The notes: generated by a model not told the origin, from the sequence alone. DNA of 15,010 nt from Chlamydiota bacterium (GCA_011065235.1 JAAKFB010000012.1:1-15010); one strand, 5' to 3'; shown: positions 1 to 7,861, counted from the stretch's first letter. Numbers and translations: made by a program.

Positions 1-1724
1 GGACGTCCCTGTTCATGCACTTTGCGGATGTCGTTGATGAGAGCGTTGTATTTTTCCCGCTCGGTCATGTAGATCTCATCATCGGCATCTGCGCGGACAC
101 ACTTACGGTGTGTTGGAATTGCGAGAACTTCGAGTTTATAGATCTCTTTGAACTCATTGGCTTCGGTCATTGCCGTTCCAGTCATTCCCGAGAGTTTGTC
201 GTAGAGACGGAAATAGTTTTGCAAGGTGATTGTTGCATACGTTTGCGTTTCCCCTTGGATTTTGACCCCTTCTTTGGCCTCAATCGCTTGGTGCAAACCG
301 TCTGAGAAGCGTCTACCGGGCTGCGGACGTCCGGTGTTTTCATCGATGATGATGATCTTGTCATCTTCGACGATGTAGTCGATATCTTTCTCCATCAAAA
401 GATGGGCGCGGAGCATTTGGCGTAAGTTGTGAGCCCGCTCTTTGCGTCCCGCATCTTCCTCGCGGATCTCCACTTTTTTCTGCATGACCGCTTGCTCATC
501 GAGATCGGGGATCTCATCGATTTTGCCGTATTCGTGCCCGAGATCAAGCATTGTGAAATCGGTCTCAGAAACACCTGCTTGCGATTCGACCCAATAATGG
601 ATCCCTTTGTCGGTCAACTCGTATTCACTCGCTTTCTCATCGACGATCAAGTAGAGCTCGGCGAGAGTTTTCATCTTCTCTTCTTTATTAGGCTCCGCAT
701 AGAAATAGACATCGAGCTTGTCGAGCTCTGCGCGCAGATCGGGATTTTCTCTGATGCGGCGCAGGACTTTATTTTGTGGATTTCCCTTATTGACTAGCCA
801 GAGATTGCGAAAAGCCGCGTCCGCTTCTTTCACTTGCTCTTTAGTCAGCTTTTTTCGGTCTTCGCCCTCGTCGAGCAGACCTAAAGTATCGAGTGCTTTG
901 CGCCCCTCTGTGGCAAACTTGTTGCAAAGATCGCGTTGAACGCGGACCACTGTGGCAACGGGCTCGCGGAGCACATCGTACATCTGCTTGGAGTCATTTG
1001 TCGGCCCTGAAATGATCAGAGGGGTACGCGCTTCGTCGATTAAGATCGAGTCGACCTCATCGACAATAGCAAAGAAATGGCCCCGTTGGCACTGCTCGTC
1101 GGCGCTTTGTGCCATGGAATTGTCGCGCAAATAATCAAATCCAAATTCAGAAGCCGTTCCGAAGACGATGTCGGAGTCGTAAAGCTCTTTACGCAGATTA
1201 GGAGGTGTCTGGTTGGTGAGTGCTGCTGAGCGCAAGCCTAGCCAGTTGAAAATCGCACCATCCCATTCGCAGTCGCGCTGCGCGAGGTAATCGTTGACCG
1301 TGACGAGGTGGACAGGTTTTCCAGAAAGGGCGTTGAGATACAGGGGCAATGTAGCGGTGAGTGTCTTTCCCTCACCGGTCTGCATCTCTGCAAGCGAGCC
1401 GTCATGCATCGCAATCGCACCGAGGAGCTGGACATCGTAAGGAACCATGTCCCATTTTTGATCGTAGCCAGAGATGTGAATATCTGTGCCTAAAAGGCGG
1501 CGACACGTATTTTTGACAACGGCGTATGCCTCGGGAAGAAGGTCGTCAAGAGTTTCTCCATTCTGAAAACGCTCTTGAAATTCTTTCGTTTTGGCTTTGA
1601 TCTCATCATCTGAAAGTGCTTGTAGGCCTTTTTCAAGAACGTTGATTTGCTTGACAAGCCTGTAGTATTTCTTGACGAGGCGCCCTTGAGCGGTTCCAAA
1701 TAATTTTTTAAAAATGCCAAACAT
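1..1724 (-). CDS. secA: SecA preprotein translocase ATPase, N-terminal 574 residues (left edge cuts the gene)
   Basis: This is the ATPase motor that pushes unfolded preproteins through the SecYEG channel. Translation from ATG at 1724 begins MFGIFKKLFG. It contains a Walker A loop GEGKT near residue 115, preceded by MQT (as in all SecA), and the DEAD-type Walker B DEVDSILIDEARTPLIISG near residue 222. Towards the edge the SecA-typical IPTHRK and MTEREKYNA signatures appear before the frame leaves the window at VHEQGR. Compared with E. coli SecA there is an extra, charged stretch of roughly 90 residues after the Walker B block (about residues 255-345). From family knowledge this insertion is a hallmark of the long chlamydial SecA. 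The NBD1 and preprotein-binding regions are present; most of NBD2 and the C-terminal domains lie outside. It is divergent from the small exported-protein gene at 1761. No strong Shine-Dalgarno is visible. Identity is secure. Confidence 0.97.
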   Translation of the reverse strand, partial: MFGIFKKLFGTAQGRLVKKYYRLVKQINVLEKGLQALSDDEIKAKTKEFQERFQNGETLDDLLPEAYAVVKNTCRRLLGTDIHISGYDQKWDMVPYDVQLLGAIAMHDGSLAEMQTGEGKTLTATLPLYLNALSGKPVHLVTVNDYLAQRDCEWDGAIFNWLGLRSAALTNQTPPNLRKELYDSDIVFGTASEFGFDYLRDNSMAQSADEQCQRGHFFAIVDEVDSILIDEARTPLIISGPTNDSKQMYDVLREPVATVVRVQRDLCNKFATEGRKALDTLGLLDEGEDRKKLTKEQVKEADAAFRNLWLVNKGNPQNKVLRRIRENPDLRAELDKLDVYFYAEPNKEEKMKTLAELYLIVDEKASEYELTDKGIHYWVESQAGVSETDFTMLDLGHEYGKIDEIPDLDEQAVMQKKVEIREEDAGRKERAHNLRQMLRAHLLMEKDIDYIVEDDKIIIIDENTGRPQPGRRFSDGLHQAIEAKEGVKIQGETQTYATITLQNYFRLYDKLSGMTGTAMTEANEFKEIYKLEVLAIPTHRKCVRADADDEIYMTEREKYNALINDIRKVHEQGR

Positions 1725-1750
1725 GTTATCTACACGGTTAAGAATGGTCC

Positions 1751-1779
1751 ATTATACTTGATGATTATGAAAAAAGCAA
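1751..1779 (-). promoter_or_regulatory. Candidate sigma70-type promoter for secA
   Basis: On the minus strand a perfect TATAAT (plus-strand 1751-1756) is preceded, 17 nt upstream, by TTGCTT (1774-1779). Transcription would begin about 20 nt before the secA ATG. The -35 box lies inside the first codons of the divergent exported-protein gene, so the two genes share a very compact control region. The -10 is convincing; the -35 is only a partial match. Confidence 0.5.
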
Positions 1780-2159
1780 AAACGACAATCTTTTTTTTGA
1801 TAGCCAGCTTCACGTGGCGCCTATTATATGCAGATGTCCCAATTCCTTTGGAAGAAAAAATCGATTTAGAACCTCATGAAGATGAATCGATTGTCATCGA
1901 ACGGATGATCCAGCTGACAGAAGAGCAACAAGCGGCACAAATCAAGTTAAAATTTTTAATTAACGAAATCAAACACAATCAAAAACTCTTCTTAAAAGGG
2001 GATCAGACCAAGCTCCACGCCCACTATATGATCGAGGCAGCCAAAGAGAGTCTCCAGATCATCAAGAAATACCACCTCCAGCATCTGTTTTCTTCCGATT
2101 TTATGGAAGACTTGGCATTATTCAGCCAAATAGGCACCAAAGAGAAGCCCTCTCTATGA
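1761..2159 (+). CDS. Small exported protein of unknown function, coupled to psd
   Basis: I do not recognise this 132-residue protein. The N-terminus is a clear secretion signal: basic MKKAK, a hydrophobic stretch TTIFFLIASFTW, then a probable cleavage after the alanine of LLYA, giving a mature protein starting DVPIPLEE. The mature part is highly charged and predicted helical (repeated Glu/Lys/Gln), without cysteines or membrane segments. TTG (1758), ATG (1761) and ATG (1767) are all possible starts; the last gives the most standard signal peptide. Its TGA overlaps the psd ATG as ATGA, so translation is probably coupled. It sits between secA and psd, a slot that in Chlamydia also holds an uncharacterised gene (from memory; homology not shown). 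A periplasmic or envelope-associated location is inferred. Confidence 0.75.
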   Translation: MIMKKAKTTIFFLIASFTWRLLYADVPIPLEEKIDLEPHEDESIVIERMIQLTEEQQAAQIKLKFLINEIKHNQKLFLKGDQTKLHAHYMIEAAKESLQIIKKYHLQHLFSSDFMEDLALFSQIGTKEKPSL

Positions 2160-3061
2160 CAGACATCATCTACATCAATCGGGAGACCAAAGAGCGAGAA
2201 AAAGAGAAGGTTCCTTGCAAGAGTTGCTTGGAATTTCTCTATGCAAAAAACCCTCTTTCGCGTCTTTTCTGCGCCATTTTGTGCAAAATCCCCCTCCTCT
2301 CTAGGTTCTATGGATCCTTGCAAACGCGCTCCAATAGTCGCAAAAAAATCACTCCTTTAATTGAGAAATATCAGATCGACACCTCGGAATTTCTCGATCC
2401 AGTCGATTCTTTCGCATCTTTCAATGACTTTTTCATTCGCAAGCTCAAGCCTTCTGCCCGCCTCATCACCAATGGCAATGACGTCGCCATCCTCCCTGCG
2501 GATGGGCGTTATTTAGCCTTCCAAAACATCCATCACGAGCAGGGTTTCCTTGTGAAGGGGAAGAAATTCTCCCTTGAAAAGCTCCTCGGAGACTCCAAAC
2601 TGGCCCACAAATACGCTCAGGGCTCCCTCGTGATCGCTCGCCTCGCCCCTGTGGACTATCACCGATTCCACTTCCCCACCAATTGCACCCCCGCAGAATC
2701 TCACTTGATCAATGGTCCCCTCTTCTCGGTCAATCCTATCGCTCTCAAAAAAAATATTGATATTCTATCAGAAAACAAGCGGGTGATCACCCAGCTCAAA
2801 ACCCACCATTTTGGGACAATCCTCTACATCGAGGTAGGGGCCACGAACGTCGGCTCAATCGTCCAGACCTATGAGCCTGCAAAACCCTATGCCAAGGGGG
2901 ACGAAAAGGGCTATTTTTCCTTTGGGGGCTCCTGCATCCTCCTTCTCTTCGAGCCTTTCCGGCTCCAGATCGATCATGATCTGATTGAGCATACACACTC
3001 AGGTTTAGAGACTTACGCCCATATGGGCCAATGCCTCGGCCGAGCCTTATCCCCTATGTAA
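2156..3061 (+). CDS. psd: Phosphatidylserine decarboxylase proenzyme
   Basis: It converts phosphatidylserine to phosphatidylethanolamine at the inner membrane. The 301-residue proenzyme should self-cleave within the GGS motif at residues 257-259 (FGGSCILLLFE), making a large beta chain and a 43-residue alpha chain whose Ser259 becomes the pyruvoyl group. The other members of the self-cleavage triad known from the family are visible: Asp116 in PADGR and the His pair in DYHRFH (169 and 172). The FNDFFIRKL stretch near residue 89 is typical of the longer, chlamydial/clostridial (type II) subgroup. The start ATG overlaps the stop of the upstream small gene by 4 nt, so it probably shares that transcript. 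No obvious terminator follows; instead a strong new promoter begins 7 nt downstream. Confidence 0.96.
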   Translation: MTDIIYINRETKEREKEKVPCKSCLEFLYAKNPLSRLFCAILCKIPLLSRFYGSLQTRSNSRKKITPLIEKYQIDTSEFLDPVDSFASFNDFFIRKLKPSARLITNGNDVAILPADGRYLAFQNIHHEQGFLVKGKKFSLEKLLGDSKLAHKYAQGSLVIARLAPVDYHRFHFPTNCTPAESHLINGPLFSVNPIALKKNIDILSENKRVITQLKTHHFGTILYIEVGATNVGSIVQTYEPAKPYAKGDEKGYFSFGGSCILLLFEPFRLQIDHDLIEHTHSGLETYAHMGQCLGRALSPM

Positions 3062-3067
3062 AAATAA

Positions 3068-3096
3068 TTGACATTTAATTAAATTTATACTATAAT
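3068..3096 (+). promoter_or_regulatory. Consensus promoter TTGACA-N17-TATAAT before CHLPS hydrolase 1
   Basis: TTGACA at 3068-3073 and TATAAT at 3091-3096 are exact matches to the sigma70 (chlamydial sigma66) consensus, with the optimal 17-nt spacer, in a markedly A+T-rich stretch. The expected start lies near 3103. An AAGG (3117-3120) 9 nt before the ATG at 3130 could act as ribosome binding site. Perfect consensus promoters are rare, so strong expression is expected. Confidence 0.85.
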
Positions 3097-3129
3097 TACA
3101 TTTATATTAATAACATAAGGTATTAAAAA

Positions 3130-4074
3130 ATGAGTACAAGAATCGATGGCAATTCGTTTAAAGCGGATTGGCCTGAAAGTTTAAAACCGATACAAAATCC
3201 GCCAAGGGTAGGTGTCATAACCAAAGTCGCGATAACCATTTTGGATTATCTACGCTCTTTTGTATTTAGCTGGATCATCCCCGGCGCTGCCATCCATTCA
3301 AGTGAGCATCATCAAGATATTCTAGAGAAATGGAATGGACAACAGATCAAAATGCAAGCTCCCGATGGAGCGGTTTTAGATGGTATATTCATTGAAGGAA
3401 TATCCAATCCTGAAAAAGTGATCCTCTTTGGTGGAGGGAATGCAATGCGATGGGAGAATTCTGCAGAGACAATCTACCAGATCAGTAGAACAGGAGCTTC
3501 AGTCTTTTACATCAATCCTCGTGGCGTTGGAGAGAGTAAAGGAAAACTTTACGACGAAGGCTATGCGCTTGATTTTTACACAGCTTTTGAGTTTTTGATT
3601 GAGAAGACATATAAGATTGAGAACATTCTTCCTGTCGGTTTTTCAATGGGAGGGGCGAATGCTGCACGTGGTGCGGCTCTTATTCAAGATAAATACCCAC
3701 GCAAAAAAGTCTCAGCAATCAACATCTGTTCCTTTTCTTCCTTATCAAGTGAAATCAAAGAGTTGCTTGGAGGCGGTGTCCTCGGAACAATTGCCAGTCT
3801 TGCGGCATGGCATCTTGGAATAGAAATGAAAGTTACAAAAAGCTGGGAGAAGCTAAAAGGGGATAAGTTTATCTTTATTAATACTAAAGATGAAATGATC
3901 CCGAAAAAAGCATCTCTTCATGAAGCTGTTAATCCATCTAAGGAAAATTTCTACGAAATGGAGCACAAAAAAGAAGACAATCATTTTATTCCTGATTCAG
4001 TGCTTGATGCTCACAAGCTTCGCTGGAAAATTGAAGAAATGCTTGGTCTAATGCCTCCTCTAAAAATGGAGTGA
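3130..4074 (+). CDS. CHLPS-family (DUF818) alpha/beta hydrolase, copy 1
   Basis: A 314-residue member of the family described as Chlamydia CHLPS protein / DUF818, with an alpha/beta-hydrolase fold. Substrate and biological role are unknown. The nucleophile elbow is GFSMGG with Ser172. Later parts suggest Asp254 (NTKDEMIP) and His285 (EDNHF) as the rest of the catalytic triad. An INPRGVGES block at 128-136 resembles the oxyanion/cap region seen in related esterases, and SAINICSFSS (195-204) is a conserved strand. Residues about 28-55 form a hydrophobic stretch that may attach it to a membrane; no cleavable signal peptide is evident. It is about half identical by eye to the equally long protein at 6307-7251. 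It is driven by its own consensus promoter. Its codons are more A/T-rich than those of psd just upstream. Confidence 0.88.
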   Translation: MSTRIDGNSFKADWPESLKPIQNPPRVGVITKVAITILDYLRSFVFSWIIPGAAIHSSEHHQDILEKWNGQQIKMQAPDGAVLDGIFIEGISNPEKVILFGGGNAMRWENSAETIYQISRTGASVFYINPRGVGESKGKLYDEGYALDFYTAFEFLIEKTYKIENILPVGFSMGGANAARGAALIQDKYPRKKVSAINICSFSSLSSEIKELLGGGVLGTIASLAAWHLGIEMKVTKSWEKLKGDKFIFINTKDEMIPKKASLHEAVNPSKENFYEMEHKKEDNHFIPDSVLDAHKLRWKIEEMLGLMPPLKME

Positions 4075-4079
4075 AAATT

Positions 4080-4285
4080 ATGAGTTCCATTACCACCCAG
4101 GAAGTCCTTCCCGCTTAGAAAATATCACTTACTCAGATGCAGAGCTCGAAGCAATTGCTGAACTTGCGGCGAATTATGAAGAAGTCGATTGCGATCTTTT
4201 TGATGACTTCATGAATGGGATCAATCATAACTATTATGCTCGTATCGATCAGATCATGAATCAATTCAGAGATCAGAATAACTAG
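4080..4285 (+). pseudogene. Frameshifted small acidic protein gene
   Basis: Starting at ATG 4080 the frame reads MSSITTQEVLPA and stops at once (TAG, 4116-4118). The frame one position away is open across this point and reads LENITYSDAELEAIAELAA onward, ending at TAG 4283-4285 after a further ~40 acidic, helical residues. That second frame has no usable ATG, GTG or TTG until near its end. A single-base loss around 4112-4116 would explain both pieces; restored, the protein would be 68 residues. The ATG lies only 5 nt after the hydrolase stop, so it was probably the last gene of that transcript. I do not recognise the protein. Programmed frameshifting is possible but no classical slippery heptamer is seen. 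Confidence 0.5.
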
Positions 4286-4355
4286 ACTAAGTCTAAAGAG
4301 AGCTGCGATCTCTGTGGTTGATTTTTAATTTTTCTCGGGGTACGAAAATTCGAGG

Positions 4356-4970
4356 TTAAAGGTCTTGACAAATAGGACAATCTTTCACCTTGTGCCCACG
4401 TGCGGGGCAGTATTTGCGTGCAAAATAGATCATTTGCAGATGGAGTTTTTCCCAGCTTTTCTTAGGGAAAAGTGCCTTGAGGTCTTTCTCTGTTTGCACA
4501 ACGGTTTTGCCAGTTGAGAGGCCCCAGCGCTTTGCACATCGATGGATGTGCGTATCGACGGGAAAGGCAGGAATGTGGAAGGCGTGGATCATCACGACCG
4601 AAGCGGTTTTGTGACCAACGCCGGGAAGCGCTTCGAGCTCTTCGAATGTTTTGGGGATTTTTCCCCCATGTTTTTCAATCAGCTGCTTGGAAAGTTTCCA
4701 GATCGCTTTCGCTTTTGTGGTGTAAAGGCCGCAAGGACGGATGCTATTTTCGATTTGGGGGATGGTGAGTTTGATCATCGTTTGAGGTGTTTTGGCCTTG
4801 GCGAAGAGTTTGGGAGTTGTTTGATTGACGCGGACATCTGTGCATTGGGCGGAGAGGAGAACGGCGATGAGGAGGGTGTAATGGCTTGTGTGTTTGAGGG
4901 GGATTTTGGGATGGGCGAAGTAGTGGCCTAGTGTTTTGCCTACAAATTTCGCTCTTTCTTTTTTGTTCAT
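4356..4970 (-). CDS. nth: Endonuclease III (DNA glycosylase/AP lyase)
   Basis: A base-excision repair enzyme that removes oxidised pyrimidines and cleaves the abasic site. Its 204 residues are close to the 211 of the E. coli enzyme. The helix-hairpin-helix is LPGVGHKTASVV (115-126) with catalytic Lys121; the catalytic Asp is Asp139 in FPVDTHIHR. The C-terminus differs: only three of the four cysteines of the usual 4Fe-4S loop (C-x6-C-x2-C-x5-C) are present, at 188, 198 and 201, with nine residues between the first two, and the protein ends three residues later. A longer frame opens at 5057, but the ATG at 4970 matches the family N-terminus, overlaps the mnmE stop as ATGA and has GGGGA a few bases upstream. 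It is the last gene of the ruvC-to-nth run. Confidence 0.95.
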   Translation of the reverse strand: MNKKERAKFVGKTLGHYFAHPKIPLKHTSHYTLLIAVLLSAQCTDVRVNQTTPKLFAKAKTPQTMIKLTIPQIENSIRPCGLYTTKAKAIWKLSKQLIEKHGGKIPKTFEELEALPGVGHKTASVVMIHAFHIPAFPVDTHIHRCAKRWGLSTGKTVVQTEKDLKALFPKKSWEKLHLQMIYFARKYCPARGHKVKDCPICQDL

Positions 4971-6310
4971 TTCCCCACGCAAAATTTTGAGAAAATCGCA
5001 CTCAGAATGTCTTCGGAAATATCCATTCCGAGGATGGTGCCGAGGTGTTTGAGGCAACTGCGCATATCACTTGAGAGAAATTCTGGAGAAATATCGGTTT
5101 TTAACCCATCGATCAGCGCTTGTAGGTCGACGGACGCTGCTTGAAGCGCTTCTTTATGGCGGATGTTTGTGAGGATGACTTCATCCTTTGAAGGGAGGTT
5201 GCCTTTCCAGATGAGGGCTTCGAGCTGTTTTTTCAGTTCGGGAAGACCGGCGTGTGTTTTTGCAGAGAGGGGAACTTGATAGGGGAAATCGGATGGGGGA
5301 ATGGTGTGTGGCAAATCGGTTTTGTTCCAGATGAGGAGGGTTTTTTCTTTGGGTGCCCAGGCAAGAAGGAGCTCTTCTTCTTCGGTGAGAGGAGAGGCTG
5401 CGTCGATGAGTAGTAGAATGACATCGGCCTGGTGCATCGCTAGCTTCGCTCGGCGGATTCCCTCCTTTTCGATAGTCTCATCGGTGCTCCGGATGCCGGC
5501 GGTGTCGGTGAGTTGGAAGTGGAGCCCACCGAGGCGCAGCTCGGCTTCAAGGATATCGCGCGTGGTGCCGGGGATGTGGGTGACAATCGCCCGGTCTTGG
5601 CCGAGAAGCGCGTTCATGAGGGAAGATTTCCCTGCATTGGGAGGGCCGGCGAGGCAGAGTTTCAACCCTTCGTGGATTTTCTTCCCTTCGTGAAAGGTGA
5701 TTGCGAGCTGTTGCATCTTTTTGAGGATGCTTTCCAAGATGGCGATGACTTCTTCTTTGCTTGCAAATTCGAGTCCCTCTTCGGGGAAATCGACCCAAGC
5801 TTCTAAGATGGCGGCGATGTCGATGAGCTCTTGTTGGAAGGTGCGGATGTGAGTGGAGAGGGTGCCAGCGAGTTGTTGGCCTGCGGCTTGAAGCGATAGG
5901 TCGTTTTTGGCGCCGATGAAAGCTTGGACCGCTTCTGCTTGAGCGAGATCGAGTTTGCCGTTAAGAAAGGCCTGGTAGGTGAATTCTCCGGGATTAGCTG
6001 CTTTGGCTCCCGCTTTGAGGACGACTTCAAGCACGCGGCGAGAGATGAGACTGCCGCCGTGGCACTGGATTTCAATGGTGTCTTCGCCGGTGTAGGATCT
6101 AGGACCGCGCATGATGACGAGGAGAACCTCATCGATCACTTCGTCTTCACTTAAGATTTTTCCAAAGTGGACCGTGTGGGATTTATAGGTCGAAATGGGC
6201 CCTGAAAAGATCTTATCGGCGATGGAAAAGGCTTCTTTTCCTGAGATCCGAATGACGGCGATACCTCCCGATCCAGGAGGTGTGGCAATAGCTGCGATGG
6301 TGGGGGTCAT
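4967..6310 (-). CDS. mnmE: tRNA-modification GTPase MnmE (TrmE/ThdF)
   Basis: With MnmG it forms the complex that adds the (carboxymethyl)aminomethyl group to uridine 34 of certain tRNAs. The 447 residues match the family length (E. coli 454). Order: an N-terminal tetrahydrofolate-binding domain (starting TIAAIATPPGSGGIAVIRIS); a helical domain containing FLNGKLDLAQAEAV (115-128); an embedded G domain with G1 GPPNAGKS (222-229), TTRD (249-252), DTAG (269-272) and NKTD (329-332); and the C-terminal FCVGK, a variant of the FCIGK motif whose cysteine is essential in the family. The start overlaps the stop of the upstream hydrolase by 4 nt (ATGA), and its own stop overlaps nth the same way, so it is embedded in a coupled operon. 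Confidence 0.98.
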   Translation of the reverse strand: MTPTIAAIATPPGSGGIAVIRISGKEAFSIADKIFSGPISTYKSHTVHFGKILSEDEVIDEVLLVIMRGPRSYTGEDTIEIQCHGGSLISRRVLEVVLKAGAKAANPGEFTYQAFLNGKLDLAQAEAVQAFIGAKNDLSLQAAGQQLAGTLSTHIRTFQQELIDIAAILEAWVDFPEEGLEFASKEEVIAILESILKKMQQLAITFHEGKKIHEGLKLCLAGPPNAGKSSLMNALLGQDRAIVTHIPGTTRDILEAELRLGGLHFQLTDTAGIRSTDETIEKEGIRRAKLAMHQADVILLLIDAASPLTEEEELLLAWAPKEKTLLIWNKTDLPHTIPPSDFPYQVPLSAKTHAGLPELKKQLEALIWKGNLPSKDEVILTNIRHKEALQAASVDLQALIDGLKTDISPEFLSSDMRSCLKHLGTILGMDISEDILSAIFSKFCVGK

Positions 6311-7251
6311 TTGGAGAAGCTTTTTTGAATTTGAGCATTCAGGATTTCGAGTTCGTCTTTGAAGAAGGGGCGAGAGTGGTCCGGAATGTGGAGCATTTCA
6401 TAGAGATAGCAGCGCCCTTTTGAGTTGTCTTTGACCGCTTGAAAAAGAGATGCGGACGTAGGGATAGTTCCATCTTCGGGATTGAAGAACACGCATCTTT
6501 CCCCTTTAAGTTTGTCCCAAGCTTCTTTGACGTGCATGTCGACGCCAAGGAGCATAGATCCAAATTTTGCAAGCGTTCCCCATTTGCCAAGCACTTTTTG
6601 AATCGTGAGTTGCAGAGAAGAAAAAGAGCAGATATTGATCGCAGAGATTTTTTTGTCAGGGTATTTTTCTTGGATGAGAGCTGCACCAAGTGCTGTCGTA
6701 GCACCTCCCATCGAAAATCCAATCGAAAGGATATTTTCTGGATCGAGATTGTGTTGTTTAATCAGATATTCCGATGCGGTGTAGTAATCTAGGGCATAGC
6801 CCTCTTCGGATTCAGTGCCCTTGCTGCTTTTTCCAACCCCGCGAGGATTGATAATAAGAATTGAGGTGTCGTGTGGTTTGAGTTCTTGGAGTTTGTCATC
6901 GAGGAGTTCCCACTGATGGCAATTCCCTGTCGCGTAGAGGATCGCTTTTTTTGGATTTTTTCCTGGGAAAAATGCTCCATCAAGCGTTGCTCCATCGGGA
7001 GTTTTGAGCTGAATGGATTGTCCTCCGTATTTCTGTAAAAGTGATTTTCCTTCCCATGTGCAATCCACAGGTTGTCCTGGAATAATGATATGAAAGACAT
7101 AGTTACGCAAAAGTCTTCGAACAAAAATGAAGGGAAATAACACAATCTTCAATATGAATTGGGCGATTTTCACGAGAATATTTTTGAAGGCGGGGTCAAG
7201 AGCCTTTGGCCATGCCGCTTGAAAAATCGGGGAGCTTTGAATAGTTGCCAT
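6307..7251 (-). CDS. CHLPS-family (DUF818) alpha/beta hydrolase, copy 2
   Basis: A paralogue of the protein at 3130-4074, also 314 residues, of unknown substrate. The nucleophile elbow is GFSMGG with Ser180; Asp260 (NPEDGTIP) and His292 (PDHSRPF) are the likely triad partners. The INPRGVGKS block (134-142), EEGYALDYYTA and SAINICSFSS stretches are shared with copy 1. A longer hydrophobic segment covers about residues 27-58, broken by RRLLRN, and could anchor the protein to a membrane. Unlike copy 1 it has no promoter of its own: the gene begins 13 nt after the ruvA stop and overlaps mnmE by 4 nt. A lipase/esterase or acyltransferase-like activity is an inference from the fold only. Confidence 0.88.
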   Translation of the reverse strand: MATIQSSPIFQAAWPKALDPAFKNILVKIAQFILKIVLFPFIFVRRLLRNYVFHIIIPGQPVDCTWEGKSLLQKYGGQSIQLKTPDGATLDGAFFPGKNPKKAILYATGNCHQWELLDDKLQELKPHDTSILIINPRGVGKSSKGTESEEGYALDYYTASEYLIKQHNLDPENILSIGFSMGGATTALGAALIQEKYPDKKISAINICSFSSLQLTIQKVLGKWGTLAKFGSMLLGVDMHVKEAWDKLKGERCVFFNPEDGTIPTSASLFQAVKDNSKGRCYLYEMLHIPDHSRPFFKDELEILNAQIQKSFSK

Positions 7252-7264
7252 AACAACAATGATT

Positions 7265-7861
7265 TTAAACTTTTTTTGCCTTTAGGGAAAGGGAAATCAA
7301 TTCGGAAAGAGAGAGTTCTTTGCTAGCTGTTGCAATCACATTTTTGACCGTTTTTTGGGCCTCTAAGGGATTGTAGCCGAGATTAGCAAGGGCACTAATG
7401 GCATCGCCCATCACACTTGGGGCCTGATTAGATGCCAAAGAAATATTTTCTTTGCCGTCCTTGTGGAATTTATCGCGGAGTTCAAGGGTGAGGCGTTCAG
7501 CCATTTTTTTCCCGATCCCCGGAATTTTTGAGATTGCCTTGGTATTGGCGTGTTCGACTGCAAGATGGAGATCTTCCATGGTCATGTGGCCGAGAATCGA
7601 AATAGAGAGACGCGGGCCAATTCCAGAAATGTCGTTGAGCGTTTCAAAAAAGTCCCGTTCTTGAGCAGAGAGGAATCCAAATAGTCTTTGGGAATCTTCG
7701 CGGATCACCGGAGAAATAAAAACTTTCACATCGGAGCCCATTTTGGGGAGTTTTTCGAAAGTTGCGATAGAAATGAATATGCCATAGCCGATCCCGCCCA
7801 CTTCAACGGTGATTTTGTGGGGAGAAGAGTGGGTGAGAGCTCCTTTGAGATATTCAAACAT
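7265..7861 (-). CDS. ruvA: Holliday junction DNA helicase subunit RuvA
   Basis: RuvA binds Holliday junctions as a tetramer and loads the RuvB motor for branch migration. The 198 residues are close to the E. coli 203. Domain I starts MFEYLKGALT and includes EVGGIGYGIFIS. The two helix-hairpin-helix motifs are ISGIGPRLSISIL (about 78-90) and IPGIGKKMAERLTLEL (about 113-128). Domain III, which contacts RuvB, is MGDAISALANLGYNPLEA near residue 150. The ATG overlaps the end of ruvC by 8 nt. ruvB is not in the window. Confidence 0.97.
   Translation of the reverse strand: MFEYLKGALTHSSPHKITVEVGGIGYGIFISIATFEKLPKMGSDVKVFISPVIREDSQRLFGFLSAQERDFFETLNDISGIGPRLSISILGHMTMEDLHLAVEHANTKAISKIPGIGKKMAERLTLELRDKFHKDGKENISLASNQAPSVMGDAISALANLGYNPLEAQKTVKNVIATASKELSLSELISLSLKAKKV

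Noticed and set aside
4283..4295. Short palindrome TAGACTAAGTCTA
   Set aside because: A 5-bp arm in A+T-rich DNA occurs by chance; there is no second copy or adjacent regulator.
4297..4333. Possible rho-independent terminator (AGAGA / TCTCT stem followed by T-runs) between the CHLPS-1 transcript and nth
   Set aside because: The stem has only 5 pairs with a 7-nt loop and the T-tract starts 8 nt later; too weak to list as a terminator.
4542..4931. Plus-strand ORF of 129 codons opposite nth
   Set aside because: Antisense to a well-recognised gene, with composition explained by the nth codons; no ribosome binding site.
4970..5057. Longer N-terminus for endonuclease III from ATG 5057
   Set aside because: The extra 29 residues lie inside mnmE in another frame and do not look like the Nth family; the ATG at 4970 has a Shine-Dalgarno and the ATGA overlap seen elsewhere in this operon.
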